A program made the position numbers and the translations under genes. DNA of 64,000 nt from Rheinheimera sp. (GTDB lineage: Bacteria; Pseudomonadota; Gammaproteobacteria; Enterobacterales; Alteromonadaceae), in assembly GCA_003543135.1 (NCBI GenBank), contig DPJG01000027.1:62001-126000 (forward strand), in the 5' to 3' direction. Numbering within the stretch: position 1 is the stretch's first letter; each line of letters starts with the position of its first letter. The notes under the pieces are model-generated. The model was not told the origin of the DNA. It saw nothing but the letters and a program-made list of their open reading frames with translations, and did no database searches. Shown piece after piece: positions 26,378-35,482 of the stretch.

Positions 26378-27691
26378 ATGACATTTATAAAAGCACCGCA
26401 GCCAGTTGATTACAATATTTTTTCTGCAAAAGAATTAAATTTGCAAACGAAATATGGTTTGCCTCACGATGTGAAATTCTGTAAAAAATGCGTAATATCT
26501 AACCAAAGACCAAACTCAGCCGTAGAGTTTAAACATACGGGTGAATCGAAAAAGAAAACTATTTATTTTGATGAGTATGGCGTATGCGACGCATGTAGGT
26601 TTGCCGAATCAAAGCATCATAATATTGACTGGGTTGAACGAGAAAGGCAACTTATAGCGTTGTGTGATCGATTCCGCAGCAGGAACGGCGCTTATGATTG
26701 TTTAGTCCCAGGTTCTGGCGGTAAGGACAGCTTTTATACCTCTCACGTCTTAAAATATAAATATGGTATGAACCCTTTAACTGTTACTTGGGCTCCGCAC
26801 AAATATACTGAGTGGGGATTTCGTAACTTTCAGGCATGGATTCATGCTGGTTTTGACAACTATCTGATGACACCAAACGGTAGAGTACATCGATTATTAA
26901 CAAGACTGGCCGTTGAGAAATTATTTCATCCTTTTCAGCCGTTTATTTTGGGACAAAAAAACTTAGCCCCTAAAATGTCTGCTCTATTTAACATTCCGCT
27001 TGTATTTTATGGAGAAAATGAAGCCGAATACGGAAACCCATTAGAAGACGCAAAGAAGGCAAAGCGCGACGCAAGCTTTTTTACCCAACAAGATTCTAAA
27101 GATATTTTTTTGGGCGGTGTGTCTGTGGATGAACTTACTACAGATTTTGCGATTCATCCTTCAGAACTGCAACCTTACCTGCCGATTAATCAGCAAGAGA
27201 TTAATAGAATCAACATGGAAGTTCATTATCTTGGTTACTATTTAAAATGGCATCCTCAGAGTTGCTATTATTATGCGGTTGAACATGGAGGTTTTGAAGC
27301 ATCGCCTGAACGAACTCCTGGGACATATAGTAAGTATAATAGTATAGACGATCGCATTGATGACTTTCATTATTATACTACGGGCATTAAATTTGGCATC
27401 GGTCGAGCTACTTATGACGCTGCACAAGAAATTCGGTCAGGTGATATTACACGAGAGGAAGGCGTCGCTTTAGTCAAAAGATTTGATTTAGAGTTTCCTG
27501 ATAGATTTGCTGAGGAAATATTTGACTATCTTAGTATCCACCCAAAAGAATTTCCACTAGCACATAAGATGTTTGAAAATCCAATTTTTGATAAGCAATA
27601 TTTTGATAGGCTAGCAGATAATTTTCGTTCTCCGCATTTATGGTTATATGAAAATAACCAATGGAAACTTCGTCATCATGTTTGGAAGTAG
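26378..27691 (+). CDS. pseA: N-acetyl sugar amidotransferase (PseA/WbpG family)
   Basis: A 437-residue ATP-dependent amidotransferase. It has a zinc-finger-like region with Cys35, Cys38, Cys70 and Cys73 (FCKKC, CDAC) and a PP-loop PGSGGKDS at residues 111-118 that adenylates the substrate. PseA and WbpG convert N-acetyl groups on sugars to acetamidino groups, using ammonia from a HisH/HisF-like pair. That pair follows at once (hisF-like after 6 bp, then hisH-like). The gene lies in the AT-rich cassette. The substrate here is more likely legionaminic than pseudaminic acid, given the neighbours. Confidence 0.87.
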   Translation: MTFIKAPQPVDYNIFSAKELNLQTKYGLPHDVKFCKKCVISNQRPNSAVEFKHTGESKKKTIYFDEYGVCDACRFAESKHHNIDWVERERQLIALCDRFRSRNGAYDCLVPGSGGKDSFYTSHVLKYKYGMNPLTVTWAPHKYTEWGFRNFQAWIHAGFDNYLMTPNGRVHRLLTRLAVEKLFHPFQPFILGQKNLAPKMSALFNIPLVFYGENEAEYGNPLEDAKKAKRDASFFTQQDSKDIFLGGVSVDELTTDFAIHPSELQPYLPINQQEINRINMEVHYLGYYLKWHPQSCYYYAVEHGGFEASPERTPGTYSKYNSIDDRIDDFHYYTTGIKFGIGRATYDAAQEIRSGDITREEGVALVKRFDLEFPDRFAEEIFDYLSIHPKEFPLAHKMFENPIFDKQYFDRLADNFRSPHLWLYENNQWKLRHHVWK

Positions 27692-27697
27692 TAATTT

Positions 27698-28459
27698 ATG
27701 AATGGAAAGCTGGCTCGTGTGATAGCTAGATTAGATATCAAAGCTCCGAATCTGATTAAAGGAATACATTTGGAAGGATTGAGGGTTTTGGGCGAGCCCA
27801 AAAAGTTTGCGTTTGATTATTATACTCAGGGTGTAGATGAAATTTTATACATGGACAGCGTTGCTAGCTTATATCAACGCAATAGTCTTCATTCATTATT
27901 AAGAGATTCAGTCGAGGAGATTTTTATTCCGTTCACGGTTGGTGGAGGAATTCGCTCGCTCGATGATGCAAAAGCTATACTGAAATTGGGCGCAGACAAA
28001 GTTGCCTTGAATACTGCTGTTGTAAAAAATGTTACTTTGTTAAAGGATATTTCGGCTGTTACTGGCGCTCAAGCGATTGTTCTTTCAGTTGAATGTAAAA
28101 AGCAAACGAATGGTTGGGAAGTTTACACAGACTGCGGTCGCGAAAGAACTGGTTTGGATGTTGTTGATTGGGTGAGAAATGCACAACAACACGGCATTGG
28201 CGAAGTGTTACTGACATCCGTTGACAGGGAAGGTACTAGGTCAGGTTACGACCTTGATCTACTCAATACAGTATCTGAGTCGGTGACATTACCCATTATT
28301 GCTAGTGGCGGCTTTGGAGGTTTGAATGATGCAGTTGACGCTCTAAATGTAAAAAATGTGACTGCAATTGCAATAGCGGATGCGCTTCACTATAAACGTT
28401 TTAGTGTTGGTCAAATTAAACGTCATCTATTGGAACATGGGTTTCAGGTGAGGCTCTAA
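27698..28459 (+). CDS. hisF: HisF-like cyclase subunit for sugar amidination
   Basis: A 253-residue (beta/alpha)8 barrel of the HisF family. Asp13 in RVIARLDIK matches the catalytic Asp11 of HisF. The second catalytic acid, Asp130 of HisF, is replaced by Glu132 in VLSVECKK. The phosphate-binding glycines are visible (GGGIRS, ASGGFG). In such clusters HisF acts as partner of HisH and PseA/WbpG to deliver ammonia rather than in histidine synthesis; this is inferred from context. Its stop is coupled to the hisH-like start. Confidence 0.85.
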   Translation: MNGKLARVIARLDIKAPNLIKGIHLEGLRVLGEPKKFAFDYYTQGVDEILYMDSVASLYQRNSLHSLLRDSVEEIFIPFTVGGGIRSLDDAKAILKLGADKVALNTAVVKNVTLLKDISAVTGAQAIVLSVECKKQTNGWEVYTDCGRERTGLDVVDWVRNAQQHGIGEVLLTSVDREGTRSGYDLDLLNTVSESVTLPIIASGGFGGLNDAVDALNVKNVTAIAIADALHYKRFSVGQIKRHLLEHGFQVRL

Positions 28460-29085
28460 TGCAGTTAGTTCAAGTTATCGATACAAAAAGCAATAATCTT
28501 TCAAACGTTTTGCGTGCTTTAGATCGTTGCGATGTCAAATACCAAGTTATTCAATTTGCAAATGAATTAGTGAAAGGAAGCTTAGTCGTGTTGCCTGGGG
28601 TAGGTGCATTCGGAAGTTGTCTAAATGAATTACAAGTTAATGGATTTTGCGAGCATTTAGTAACGCATTTAGCTGCTGGTGGTAAACTACTTGGTATATG
28701 TGTAGGAATGCAAGCTTTAGCAAGGAGTTCTACAGAGTTTGGTTTCCATACTGGTTTATCATTGATTGATGCAGAGGTCACCCGGCTAGCAAATTCAGAG
28801 AGTGCACCTATTATCGTTCCAAATGTAAATTGGTTACCTCTTGATAATGTTAGTGATAGATTCAAGCCTTTTGCTGGTAAGGCTATGTATTTTGTTCATT
28901 CGTATTTTATGACTAATTTTCGTGATCCGCATCAGTGTGCTGCTATCGTAAAATATTCTGGCATTGATATTCCTGCCATTATTGATTCAGGTAATATTAT
29001 CGGTTTCCAGTTTCACCCAGAGAAAAGTGGCGAAGATGGTCTGAGAATTCTACGCCACAGCATTGATTTACTCAGAGGTATTTAA
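28459..29085 (+). CDS. hisH: HisH-like glutamine amidotransferase for sugar amidination
   Basis: A 208-residue class I glutaminase. The triad is visible: Cys81 in GICVGMQ, and His186 and Glu188 in FQFHPEKSG. It should release ammonia from glutamine and pass it through the HisF-like partner to the amidotransferase. It starts where the hisF-like gene ends (shared base) and closes the AT-rich cassette. Its TAA overlaps by two bases the TAA of the convergent SDR gene on the other strand. Confidence 0.88.
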   Translation: MQLVQVIDTKSNNLSNVLRALDRCDVKYQVIQFANELVKGSLVVLPGVGAFGSCLNELQVNGFCEHLVTHLAAGGKLLGICVGMQALARSSTEFGFHTGLSLIDAEVTRLANSESAPIIVPNVNWLPLDNVSDRFKPFAGKAMYFVHSYFMTNFRDPHQCAAIVKYSGIDIPAIIDSGNIIGFQFHPEKSGEDGLRILRHSIDLLRGI

Positions 29086-29837
29086 ATTGTAAAACCATCA
29101 TCCACAATAATATTCTGACCGTTGATGTATCTGGCCTCGTCTGACAGCAGGAATAATACTGTTCCTGCCATACTTTGGGGCGGCAGCATGCCGGTGCCCA
29201 GGCATTTTCCCCGGTACTTTTCTGTAAATTCGACAGGTTGTTGGTCCAGAATACCGCCAGGGCTTATTACATTAACTCTAAAGTCGCTGTTGCCCACATA
29301 CTTGCAGACATACTTGCTCAGATGAATAAGCGCCGACTTGATAGCGGCGTATTCCACCGGCATGGTAAAAGCAACATCCTGATAGATATCAAATTCCGGT
29401 GCAACAACCCCATAAATAGAGGCAAAATTCACCACAGCTAACGGACGCTGATGCTCAAGGAAATATTTGGCGCAGCTTTGTAGCAGGAAAAATGATGAGC
29501 CAAGATTCAGTGCTACATTATCGTTAAAATCGTCCAGTGTGACGGCTAAAAAGTCGGTGCCATATTTTTTATTGCGCGGATAAATACAATTCACCACTCC
29601 GTCGATGTGCTGATACTGCGCAAAAAAAGCTGTGACCTGATCAGTGTTGGTTAAATCCAGCTGTATTAAATTCAGCGCCGGAACTGACAAATCCACACCG
29701 GCATCGCTCAGTCGTTGTTGTAATAAATCCAGGCTTAGATCACAGGCCAGCACCTGATGCCCGGCGGCCAATAAAGTTTTGACTATATGCTTGCCAAGCA
29801 GGCCGGCGGCGCCCGCCACCATTATTGTTTTAGTCAT
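29082..29837 (-). CDS. ptmA: SDR oxidoreductase, PtmA-like
   Basis: A 251-residue short-chain dehydrogenase. It shows the nucleotide-binding glycines (GAAGLLGKHIV), the NFAS motif region with Ser, and the catalytic YAAIKSAL (YxxxK). It is the last gene of the leg operon, next to legF, the same order as legF-ptmA in Campylobacter jejuni. PtmA is needed for legionaminate formation there, perhaps at the amino-sugar precursor stage, but its reaction is uncertain. Its start overlaps legF by 8 bp. Confidence 0.8.
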   Translation of the reverse strand: MTKTIMVAGAAGLLGKHIVKTLLAAGHQVLACDLSLDLLQQRLSDAGVDLSVPALNLIQLDLTNTDQVTAFFAQYQHIDGVVNCIYPRNKKYGTDFLAVTLDDFNDNVALNLGSSFFLLQSCAKYFLEHQRPLAVVNFASIYGVVAPEFDIYQDVAFTMPVEYAAIKSALIHLSKYVCKYVGNSDFRVNVISPGGILDQQPVEFTEKYRGKCLGTGMLPPQSMAGTVLFLLSDEARYINGQNIIVDDGFTI

Positions 29838-30531
29838 CCAATGCAGCTCCGTTTTTTAGCAGCGACTCAGCAAATAAAAAATCATAGATATCGTCAATAT
29901 CTACGGCCCTTTGCTTCGGTACTTCTACACTTGTGACTTTACCGGCAAAAAGCGCATTATTTTCAAGAATATAATTGACTCTGGCTGCATAGACCACAGT
30001 GGTAATATCAAAAGCTACAGGGGCGTCCTGCCGTCTTTTTATCGTTGGCTGATCGTTGATAAAAAGACAAACCTCGTCCGAGCCTTTGGGTTTAACCATA
30101 TTAAAGTAGGGGTTGCGGGCGGCCGGGGTCACGCCAATACAGATATCAGCCTTGCTGCTGTGCAGTCGTGTCAGAGCGGCCGTGACATCTTTGGCGGCGC
30201 GCAGTGGGCTGGTGGCCGGTAAGCTGACAAAGGTGTCAAACTGTACACCTTGTTGCTGAACGTAACGAATGGCATGTTGCCAGGCCAGCCATTCAGCAGC
30301 GGTATCACTGGCAAGTTCAGCCGGCCGGCGAATAACCAGCGCGCCAGCCGCTTTGGCAGCTGCGGCTATTTCATCACAGTCAGTTGATACATAAACTTTT
30401 GAAATTTCGGGAATTTGCTGTGCCACTTCAATGGAATAATGCAATAAAGGTTTGCCACAAAGCGGCTTGATATTTTTGCCGGGCAAACCTTTAGAGCCAC
30501 CGCGGGCAAACACAAAAGCAATCACACTCAT
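29830..30531 (-). CDS. legF: CMP-legionaminic acid synthetase (acylneuraminate cytidylyltransferase)
   Basis: A 233-residue NeuA/PtmB-type cytidylyltransferase. The N-terminal motif FARGGSKGLPGKNIKPLCGK binds CTP. It activates the nonulosonic acid to the CMP-sugar used by the glycosyltransferase. Operon context (LegI, LegG and PtmE-like genes) points to legionaminic acid rather than sialic acid. Starts 13 bp after the upstream gene's stop. Confidence 0.87.
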   Translation of the reverse strand: MSVIAFVFARGGSKGLPGKNIKPLCGKPLLHYSIEVAQQIPEISKVYVSTDCDEIAAAAKAAGALVIRRPAELASDTAAEWLAWQHAIRYVQQQGVQFDTFVSLPATSPLRAAKDVTAALTRLHSSKADICIGVTPAARNPYFNMVKPKGSDEVCLFINDQPTIKRRQDAPVAFDITTVVYAARVNYILENNALFAGKVTSVEVPKQRAVDIDDIYDFLFAESLLKNGAALDD

Positions 30532-30544
30532 AAAAACTCCGGCT

Positions 30545-31555
30545 TTAGCTGCCTTGTTGCTGTGGGGTTATCGGGCCAATACTGGCCTGCTGTTTGCCCT
30601 GTTCAATCAAAGTCAGGGTGCAAAGTGCATCGTCCACTGTGGCAAGTACTGTGCTGGTTGTGCCTGTCTGACTGAGCTGTTGCTCAAAGGCAGTCAGCAT
30701 CTGCAGATACATCTGGTTGCGCTGATATTCAGGTTCACTGAATAGCAGTTGTTGCTCAGAGCCGGTAAAGAGCCAGATGCTGTTTTGCACCAAGTCCCAT
30801 TCCAGCCGCGCCTCTGTGGTACTGATGGTACAGCGGCGCTGCACTGTTTTTTGCAGGAAATCCTGATGCAGGCTCACTGTGGCACCACTTTGGGTGCTCA
30901 TTAATAAATCAGCCTGATCTTCCACATCAATGTCCAGCAAACCGCTGTGCTGTAATTGGCTGTAATGCAGCTGCAGCGGGCCAAATAAATAATGCAGATA
31001 ATCCAGCTCGTGGCTCAGCTCCAGCAGCACACCACCACCGAGTTCAGCTCTTGCCGATACACTTTGCCGGTAGTCTTTGCCCGGCCGCCAGTCGGGCAGA
31101 TACTGAGCAACCTGACAGTTGATATGCAGCACCTTACCAAGGTCGCCGTTTTGCAAAATAGTTTTTAGCTGTTGCAGCGCAGGTAAAAATCTCAGGCAAT
31201 AAGCCACTGCCACAGGTGTTTGTGGGTTCGCCAGGCAAAGTTGCTGCATTTGTTGGCCATCGGCCAGGCTGGCTGCCAGTGGTTTTTCCACCAGCACCGG
31301 GATCTGCTTTGCCAATAAGGCGCACATAAAGTGCAGATGGCTGGACGCGGGGGAGGCCACAATACAATAATCGGGCTGGATACTAAGAAGCTCATCTGAG
31401 TGAGCTGGATATAAAATATCAGCATCACGCTCAGTTTCAGCGATAACACCGGTTGCACCCAGCCAGTAAAGTTGTGCATCGGGATGCAACAAACGCAGAT
31501 TGCTGATGTGGCGCCGGCCAATACTGCCAGCGCCAATCACCGCAATGTGTTTCAT
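30545..31555 (-). CDS. ptmF: Gfo/Idh/MocA-family oxidoreductase, PtmF-like
   Basis: A 336-residue NAD(P)-dependent oxidoreductase with the N-terminal Rossmann motif IAVIGAGSIGRRHISNLRLL and the EKP motif (VLVEKPLAAS) typical of the family. Position between the PtmE-like and LegF genes matches ptmE-ptmF-legF in C. jejuni. Its exact substrate is unknown; PtmF and PtmA are thought to help supply the glucosamine precursor. Its start overlaps the upstream gene's end by 4 bp. Confidence 0.78.
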   Translation of the reverse strand: MKHIAVIGAGSIGRRHISNLRLLHPDAQLYWLGATGVIAETERDADILYPAHSDELLSIQPDYCIVASPASSHLHFMCALLAKQIPVLVEKPLAASLADGQQMQQLCLANPQTPVAVAYCLRFLPALQQLKTILQNGDLGKVLHINCQVAQYLPDWRPGKDYRQSVSARAELGGGVLLELSHELDYLHYLFGPLQLHYSQLQHSGLLDIDVEDQADLLMSTQSGATVSLHQDFLQKTVQRRCTISTTEARLEWDLVQNSIWLFTGSEQQLLFSEPEYQRNQMYLQMLTAFEQQLSQTGTTSTVLATVDDALCTLTLIEQGKQQASIGPITPQQQGS

Positions 31556-32613
31556 GCCGGTAACCTTAAGTTATGCACGTCAATTTGGGCTCTTTGGTAG
31601 TCATCAATACGGCCTATGTCCAGCCAATATTCGTGGATAGGGAACATTGAGACTTTTTTGGTGAGCTCAATATTCTGTTCCAGCAAAGTTGGCATATCAA
31701 TGCGCTGATTGGGTTTCACCTGAGCACGCACTTCCGGATTGATCACATAAATACCGGCATTCACAAAAAGACGCTGAATGGGTTTTTCCACCATGCTGAG
31801 CACCCGCTCGCCGTCGCCGTTAATAACGCCAAAAGGAATTTGATATTCATAATCGCGTACACACATAGTGGCGTCCGAACGGCTTTTATTATGAAATTCC
31901 AGCAGTTGTTCAAAATCTACTGTGGTTAATAAATCACCGTTCATTAATAACACCGGCAGTTTGGGTGCATCAGGCGGCAGCAGGCCAAGGGCGCCGGCCG
32001 TGCCAAGCGGCAAATCTTCATAAATATATTTAATGCTGACGTTCCACTTAGAGCCATCGCCAAAATATTGCTGAATTTGCTCCGGCATATAATGCAACGA
32101 AATATAAAAATTATGAAAACCAGAACGGATAAAACTCAAAAGCACCAGTTCCAGAATAGGTTTGTCACCGACTTTGAGCATCGGTTTAGGGCAATCATTG
32201 GTCAGGGGTTTTAACCGGGTGCCAAAACCTCCGGCCATTAAAAACACCGGATTGTCATGCCTGAATTCAGGGAGCTTACGCTGCAGAATTTCAAGGTCAA
32301 CCACTTTGCCGTTTTCAAGCAGAGGAATAGACAACAAACCTTTGTCGTTCATCAGCTTGATCAGTTCGCGTCTGGATGTTCCGGTTTGGGCCGTCACCGG
32401 ATGAGCGTTCATCACGGCACTGACCGGGCTGTCCAGCGAGAAGTTTTTTAACAAACCACGGCGGATATCACCATCTGTGACCACCCCCAGCAGTTGTTGG
32501 GCTTCTGAGACCACCAGCGCAATACGCAAGGACGCCTGATCGATGATCTTCAGGGCATCACGGATAGAGCTGTCAGGGGCGATAAGGACTTGTTTCCACT
32601 TTTGTTCCATCAT
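31552..32613 (-). CDS. ptmE: Sugar-1-phosphate guanylyltransferase with CBS pair, PtmE-like
   Basis: A 353-residue protein with two CBS domains at the N-terminus (about 1-115; GVVTDGDIRRGLLK) and a nucleotidyltransferase domain (about 120-350; FLMAGGFGTRLKPLTNDCPK). This architecture matches C. jejuni PtmE, which makes GDP-glucosamine, the step that commits GDP-linked sugars to legionaminate. It is the best evidence that the pathway here uses GDP- rather than UDP-sugars. Confidence 0.82.
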   Translation of the reverse strand: MMEQKWKQVLIAPDSSIRDALKIIDQASLRIALVVSEAQQLLGVVTDGDIRRGLLKNFSLDSPVSAVMNAHPVTAQTGTSRRELIKLMNDKGLLSIPLLENGKVVDLEILQRKLPEFRHDNPVFLMAGGFGTRLKPLTNDCPKPMLKVGDKPILELVLLSFIRSGFHNFYISLHYMPEQIQQYFGDGSKWNVSIKYIYEDLPLGTAGALGLLPPDAPKLPVLLMNGDLLTTVDFEQLLEFHNKSRSDATMCVRDYEYQIPFGVINGDGERVLSMVEKPIQRLFVNAGIYVINPEVRAQVKPNQRIDMPTLLEQNIELTKKVSMFPIHEYWLDIGRIDDYQRAQIDVHNLRLPA

Positions 32614-32620
32614 GATGACC

Positions 32621-33271
32621 TCACATAACGATAAAGTGCCGTGCCGGATAAACTTTTTGCTGCTCTAGCAAATCACATACCAAAGTAGCGCCTGCTGCCA
32701 CCAAAGCTGCCTTGCCAATGGCGATATTCTGAATCACAGTGGCGCCGGCGCCGATAAACACCTGCTCGGCGCAGTGCACATTGCCGCAGAGCACAGCGCC
32801 TGGCGCCACCATCACATGGGCATCCAGTTTGCAGTCGTGCTCAATGACCGCAGCAGTGTTGACAATACAGTTCTCTGCAATCTGCACACCGGTATTGACA
32901 ATACTGCCGTCCAGAATTTGCACCCCTTCACCCAGGCTGCAGTAGGCCGACACCAATGCCTTTTCTGAAATGACACTGGCAAACTGGTACCCCATAGCTT
33001 TGAACTTATCAAAAATCTGCATCCGCCTGTGTTCACCGGGTAAGCGGCCGACGGCGTTCACCAGCAGCACGTCATTTGGTGAAAACTCACGCATTTGCTC
33101 GTCCTGGTGATATTGTTTGATGCTGGCAAAAGGGGCGGCTAACTGCGCTTTTTCGGCGCAAAAAATCGCGGTAGGGAGCTGATTTTGCCGCGAGAGAATA
33201 TCCAGCAGCACCCGGGCGTGGCCACCGGCACCAATCATCACCAGCTTTTTAGTTGTCGATAAGTTCGTCAT
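32621..33271 (-). CDS. legH: NeuD/PglD-family sugar acetyltransferase (LegH-like)
   Basis: A 216-residue acetyltransferase with an N-terminal Rossmann-like domain (KKLVMIGAGGHARVLLDIL) and a C-terminal left-handed beta-helix of hexapeptide repeats (GEGVQILDGSIVNTGVQIAE and following). LegH N-acetylates the 4-amino group after LegC. I chose ATG 33271, which gives the family N-terminus; an in-frame ATG at 33334 would extend 63 bp further into legI. It overlaps legI by about 23 bp. An O-acetyltransferase role like NeuD is an alternative. Confidence 0.78.
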   Translation of the reverse strand: MTNLSTTKKLVMIGAGGHARVLLDILSRQNQLPTAIFCAEKAQLAAPFASIKQYHQDEQMREFSPNDVLLVNAVGRLPGEHRRMQIFDKFKAMGYQFASVISEKALVSAYCSLGEGVQILDGSIVNTGVQIAENCIVNTAAVIEHDCKLDAHVMVAPGAVLCGNVHCAEQVFIGAGATVIQNIAIGKAALVAAGATLVCDLLEQQKVYPARHFIVM

Positions 33272-34334
33272 GCTGATAATCCCTGTGGATGGTGCTGCCA
33301 AGCAGTTGCCAATAATCAAATGGACTTTTGCCATCTCCCGGTCTTTTGCAGACTAAATCTTCGGCTTGAAAAGTTTCGCCTGCTTTCAGTGGCCGTGCCG
33401 CCACCAGCGATTTGCGAATAAGAGTGCGGTTTTTCAGCTCAGAAGGGGCGGGCTCCTTGCGGCCATGGCCCAGCACCAGCTCCACCTGACGAATACCATC
33501 CACCATGGCTTTGAGTTCAGCAGGCTCCAGCGATGCCTGATGATCAGGCCCGGGCAGGGTTTTATCCAAGGTAAAATGTTTTTCAATCACAGTGGCATCA
33601 CGGGCCACAGCGGCCATGGGCACCACAATGCCCTGGCTGTGGTCGGAATAACCAACCGCCAGGCCAAATTCCTGCCGTAAGCTATCCATGGCTTTTAAAT
33701 TAATGTCGGCAAAAGGCGCCGGATATTCGGTGGTGCAATGTAATAAGGTGACTTTTTGTTTCAGTTGCGCCTGGCCTGCAGCTGAGTGAAAGGCGCTGAC
33801 AAAGTCGGCACTGCTGGTTGGCAACTGAGTTGCTGGCGTGGTCATGCCATAAGCCAGTACACCCAGTGCATCCCGGATTTCGCTTAAAGTGCTGACACCC
33901 GTTGATAAAATAATATCGGCGCCGGTGCGGGCATATTGTAATAACAGCGGGGCATTGGTGATTTCACCAGACGGTATTTTCATCACCGGCAATCGCAGCT
34001 GGGCTAAAAACTGCAGGCTTTCGCTGTCAAAAGCGGTCGACATAAAACGGATGCCGAGCTCGTCACATTTTTTGATCAGCAGCAGATGGTCAGCATGACT
34101 GAGCTGCAGTTTTTTCAGCATATCCAGCTGATTGCCGTTATTTTGCGTATTTTCAGCTTGGTATTCTGCTTTTTTGGCTCTGTTCGTTACCAGTTGCTCA
34201 GCGTTGAAGGTTTGAAACTTCACCACATCAGCACCGGCGGCACTGGCCGCTTCCACCAGCTTCAAGGCCAGTTCTAAACTGCCATTATGGTTTACGCCGG
34301 CTTCGGCAATGATCAGGGTTTTGCTCATCAGCAT
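33249..34334 (-). CDS. legI: N,N'-diacetyllegionaminic acid synthase
   Basis: A 361-residue NeuB-family enzyme. It condenses the 6-deoxy sugar with phosphoenolpyruvate. The barrel domain starts TLIIAEAGVNHNGSLELALK; the C-terminal SAF antifreeze-like domain (about 295-355) includes ARPLKAGETFQAEDLVCKRP. The first ATG (34334) has AAGAG 7 bp upstream; MSKTLII from 34328 is also possible. LegI versus NeuB or PseI is decided by the surrounding genes, not by a residue I can point to. Confidence 0.87.
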   Translation of the reverse strand: MLMSKTLIIAEAGVNHNGSLELALKLVEAASAAGADVVKFQTFNAEQLVTNRAKKAEYQAENTQNNGNQLDMLKKLQLSHADHLLLIKKCDELGIRFMSTAFDSESLQFLAQLRLPVMKIPSGEITNAPLLLQYARTGADIILSTGVSTLSEIRDALGVLAYGMTTPATQLPTSSADFVSAFHSAAGQAQLKQKVTLLHCTTEYPAPFADINLKAMDSLRQEFGLAVGYSDHSQGIVVPMAAVARDATVIEKHFTLDKTLPGPDHQASLEPAELKAMVDGIRQVELVLGHGRKEPAPSELKNRTLIRKSLVAARPLKAGETFQAEDLVCKRPGDGKSPFDYWQLLGSTIHRDYQHDELIDN

Positions 34335-34342
34335 CTGCGCTC

Positions 34343-35482
34343 TTAATAAATATCAAAAAACTTTTTATGCGCAGTCAGAGGTAATTCCGCCAATAACCGG
34401 GCGACCGTCTGGCTGGTCTGTCCTGCGTCATAAGGGTTATCGGCGGCGCTCAGCAGATCTTTAGTCTGTAGTGCCTGTTGGATGGCATGGCTGATGGCCA
34501 AAGGCTCAGGCGGGCAATGCACTATATGTTTTGAACACTCGCGCCCTTGCTGGCGCACCCCAACATTTACTACAGGCACCGCCAGTGACGGAATTTCAAT
34601 AATGCCGCTGGAGGAGTTACCAATCACCAGCGCGGCATGGCTGACCACATCCAGATAACGATGGCCAAAAGATGCCACAGTTTTAACCTTGCTGTTGCTG
34701 GCTTGCCATTGCTGCAGCGCCTGAATAATCACTTTGCCGCCGTTGTCGGCATTGGGGTAACTTGCCACCACCGCATAATGTTGTTGGTTATCAAGCGCCT
34801 GGATCAGCGCTGCAATGCCGGCGGCCGGGGCTTCATCTGCGGCTGTCACCGGATGATAAGTTAAAAAGATAAATTTGCTATCAGGTGCCAGCCCCAAAAA
34901 CGCCAGGGTATCAGAGCGGCTGGCGCGTTGTTGGCCCCTGATATTATCCAGGCCAATAGCGCCCACATGAAACACCCGTTCCGGCGCCTCACCCAGCTGG
35001 ATCACTCTCTGGCGGTGCTGCAAACAGGACGTTGCATGGTAGGTACTCATTTTGGTGATGGCGTGGCGAATAGCATCATCATAAGCACCTTCGGTAATTT
35101 CACCGCCGTGCAGATGCATAATCGGGATTTGCATAATCAATGCGGCCTGCGCCATGCCAAGGGCTTCGTACCTGTCACCAAGCAGCACCAGCAGATCGGG
35201 TTGCAGCCGCTCCAGCGCATCGGCATAGCCAATAATGCCAAGGCCCAGGCTTTTCAGGGTGCCGACCGGGCTGTCGGACGATAATAAAGTTTCAATTTTG
35301 GCGGCGATGGCAAAACCATCCTGCTCAATACTTTGCACCGTATAACCATAATCAGGCGACAGGTGCATGGCTGAAACGATCAACTGCAGCTCAAGCTCAG
35401 CATGTTGCTGGATTTGTTTGAGCAGCGGGAATAATAATCCGTACTCAGAGCGGGCACCGGTAAAAACTGCAATTTTTCTCAT
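34343..35482 (-). CDS. legG: Hydrolysing UDP/GDP-sugar 2-epimerase (LegG, NeuC family)
   Basis: A 379-residue NeuC-type hydrolysing 2-epimerase. The N-terminus IAVFTGARSEYGLLFPLL and the motif LLGDRYEALGMAQAAL then MHLHGGEITEGAYDDAIRHA are characteristic. It removes the nucleotide and inverts C2, giving the free sugar for LegI. The start ATG is the last of four TCATG units spaced exactly 20 bp apart on the plus strand. RBS AAAGGAG lies upstream. Confidence 0.88.
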   Translation of the reverse strand: MRKIAVFTGARSEYGLLFPLLKQIQQHAELELQLIVSAMHLSPDYGYTVQSIEQDGFAIAAKIETLLSSDSPVGTLKSLGLGIIGYADALERLQPDLLVLLGDRYEALGMAQAALIMQIPIMHLHGGEITEGAYDDAIRHAITKMSTYHATSCLQHRQRVIQLGEAPERVFHVGAIGLDNIRGQQRASRSDTLAFLGLAPDSKFIFLTYHPVTAADEAPAAGIAALIQALDNQQHYAVVASYPNADNGGKVIIQALQQWQASNSKVKTVASFGHRYLDVVSHAALVIGNSSSGIIEIPSLAVPVVNVGVRQQGRECSKHIVHCPPEPLAISHAIQQALQTKDLLSAADNPYDAGQTSQTVARLLAELPLTAHKKFFDIY

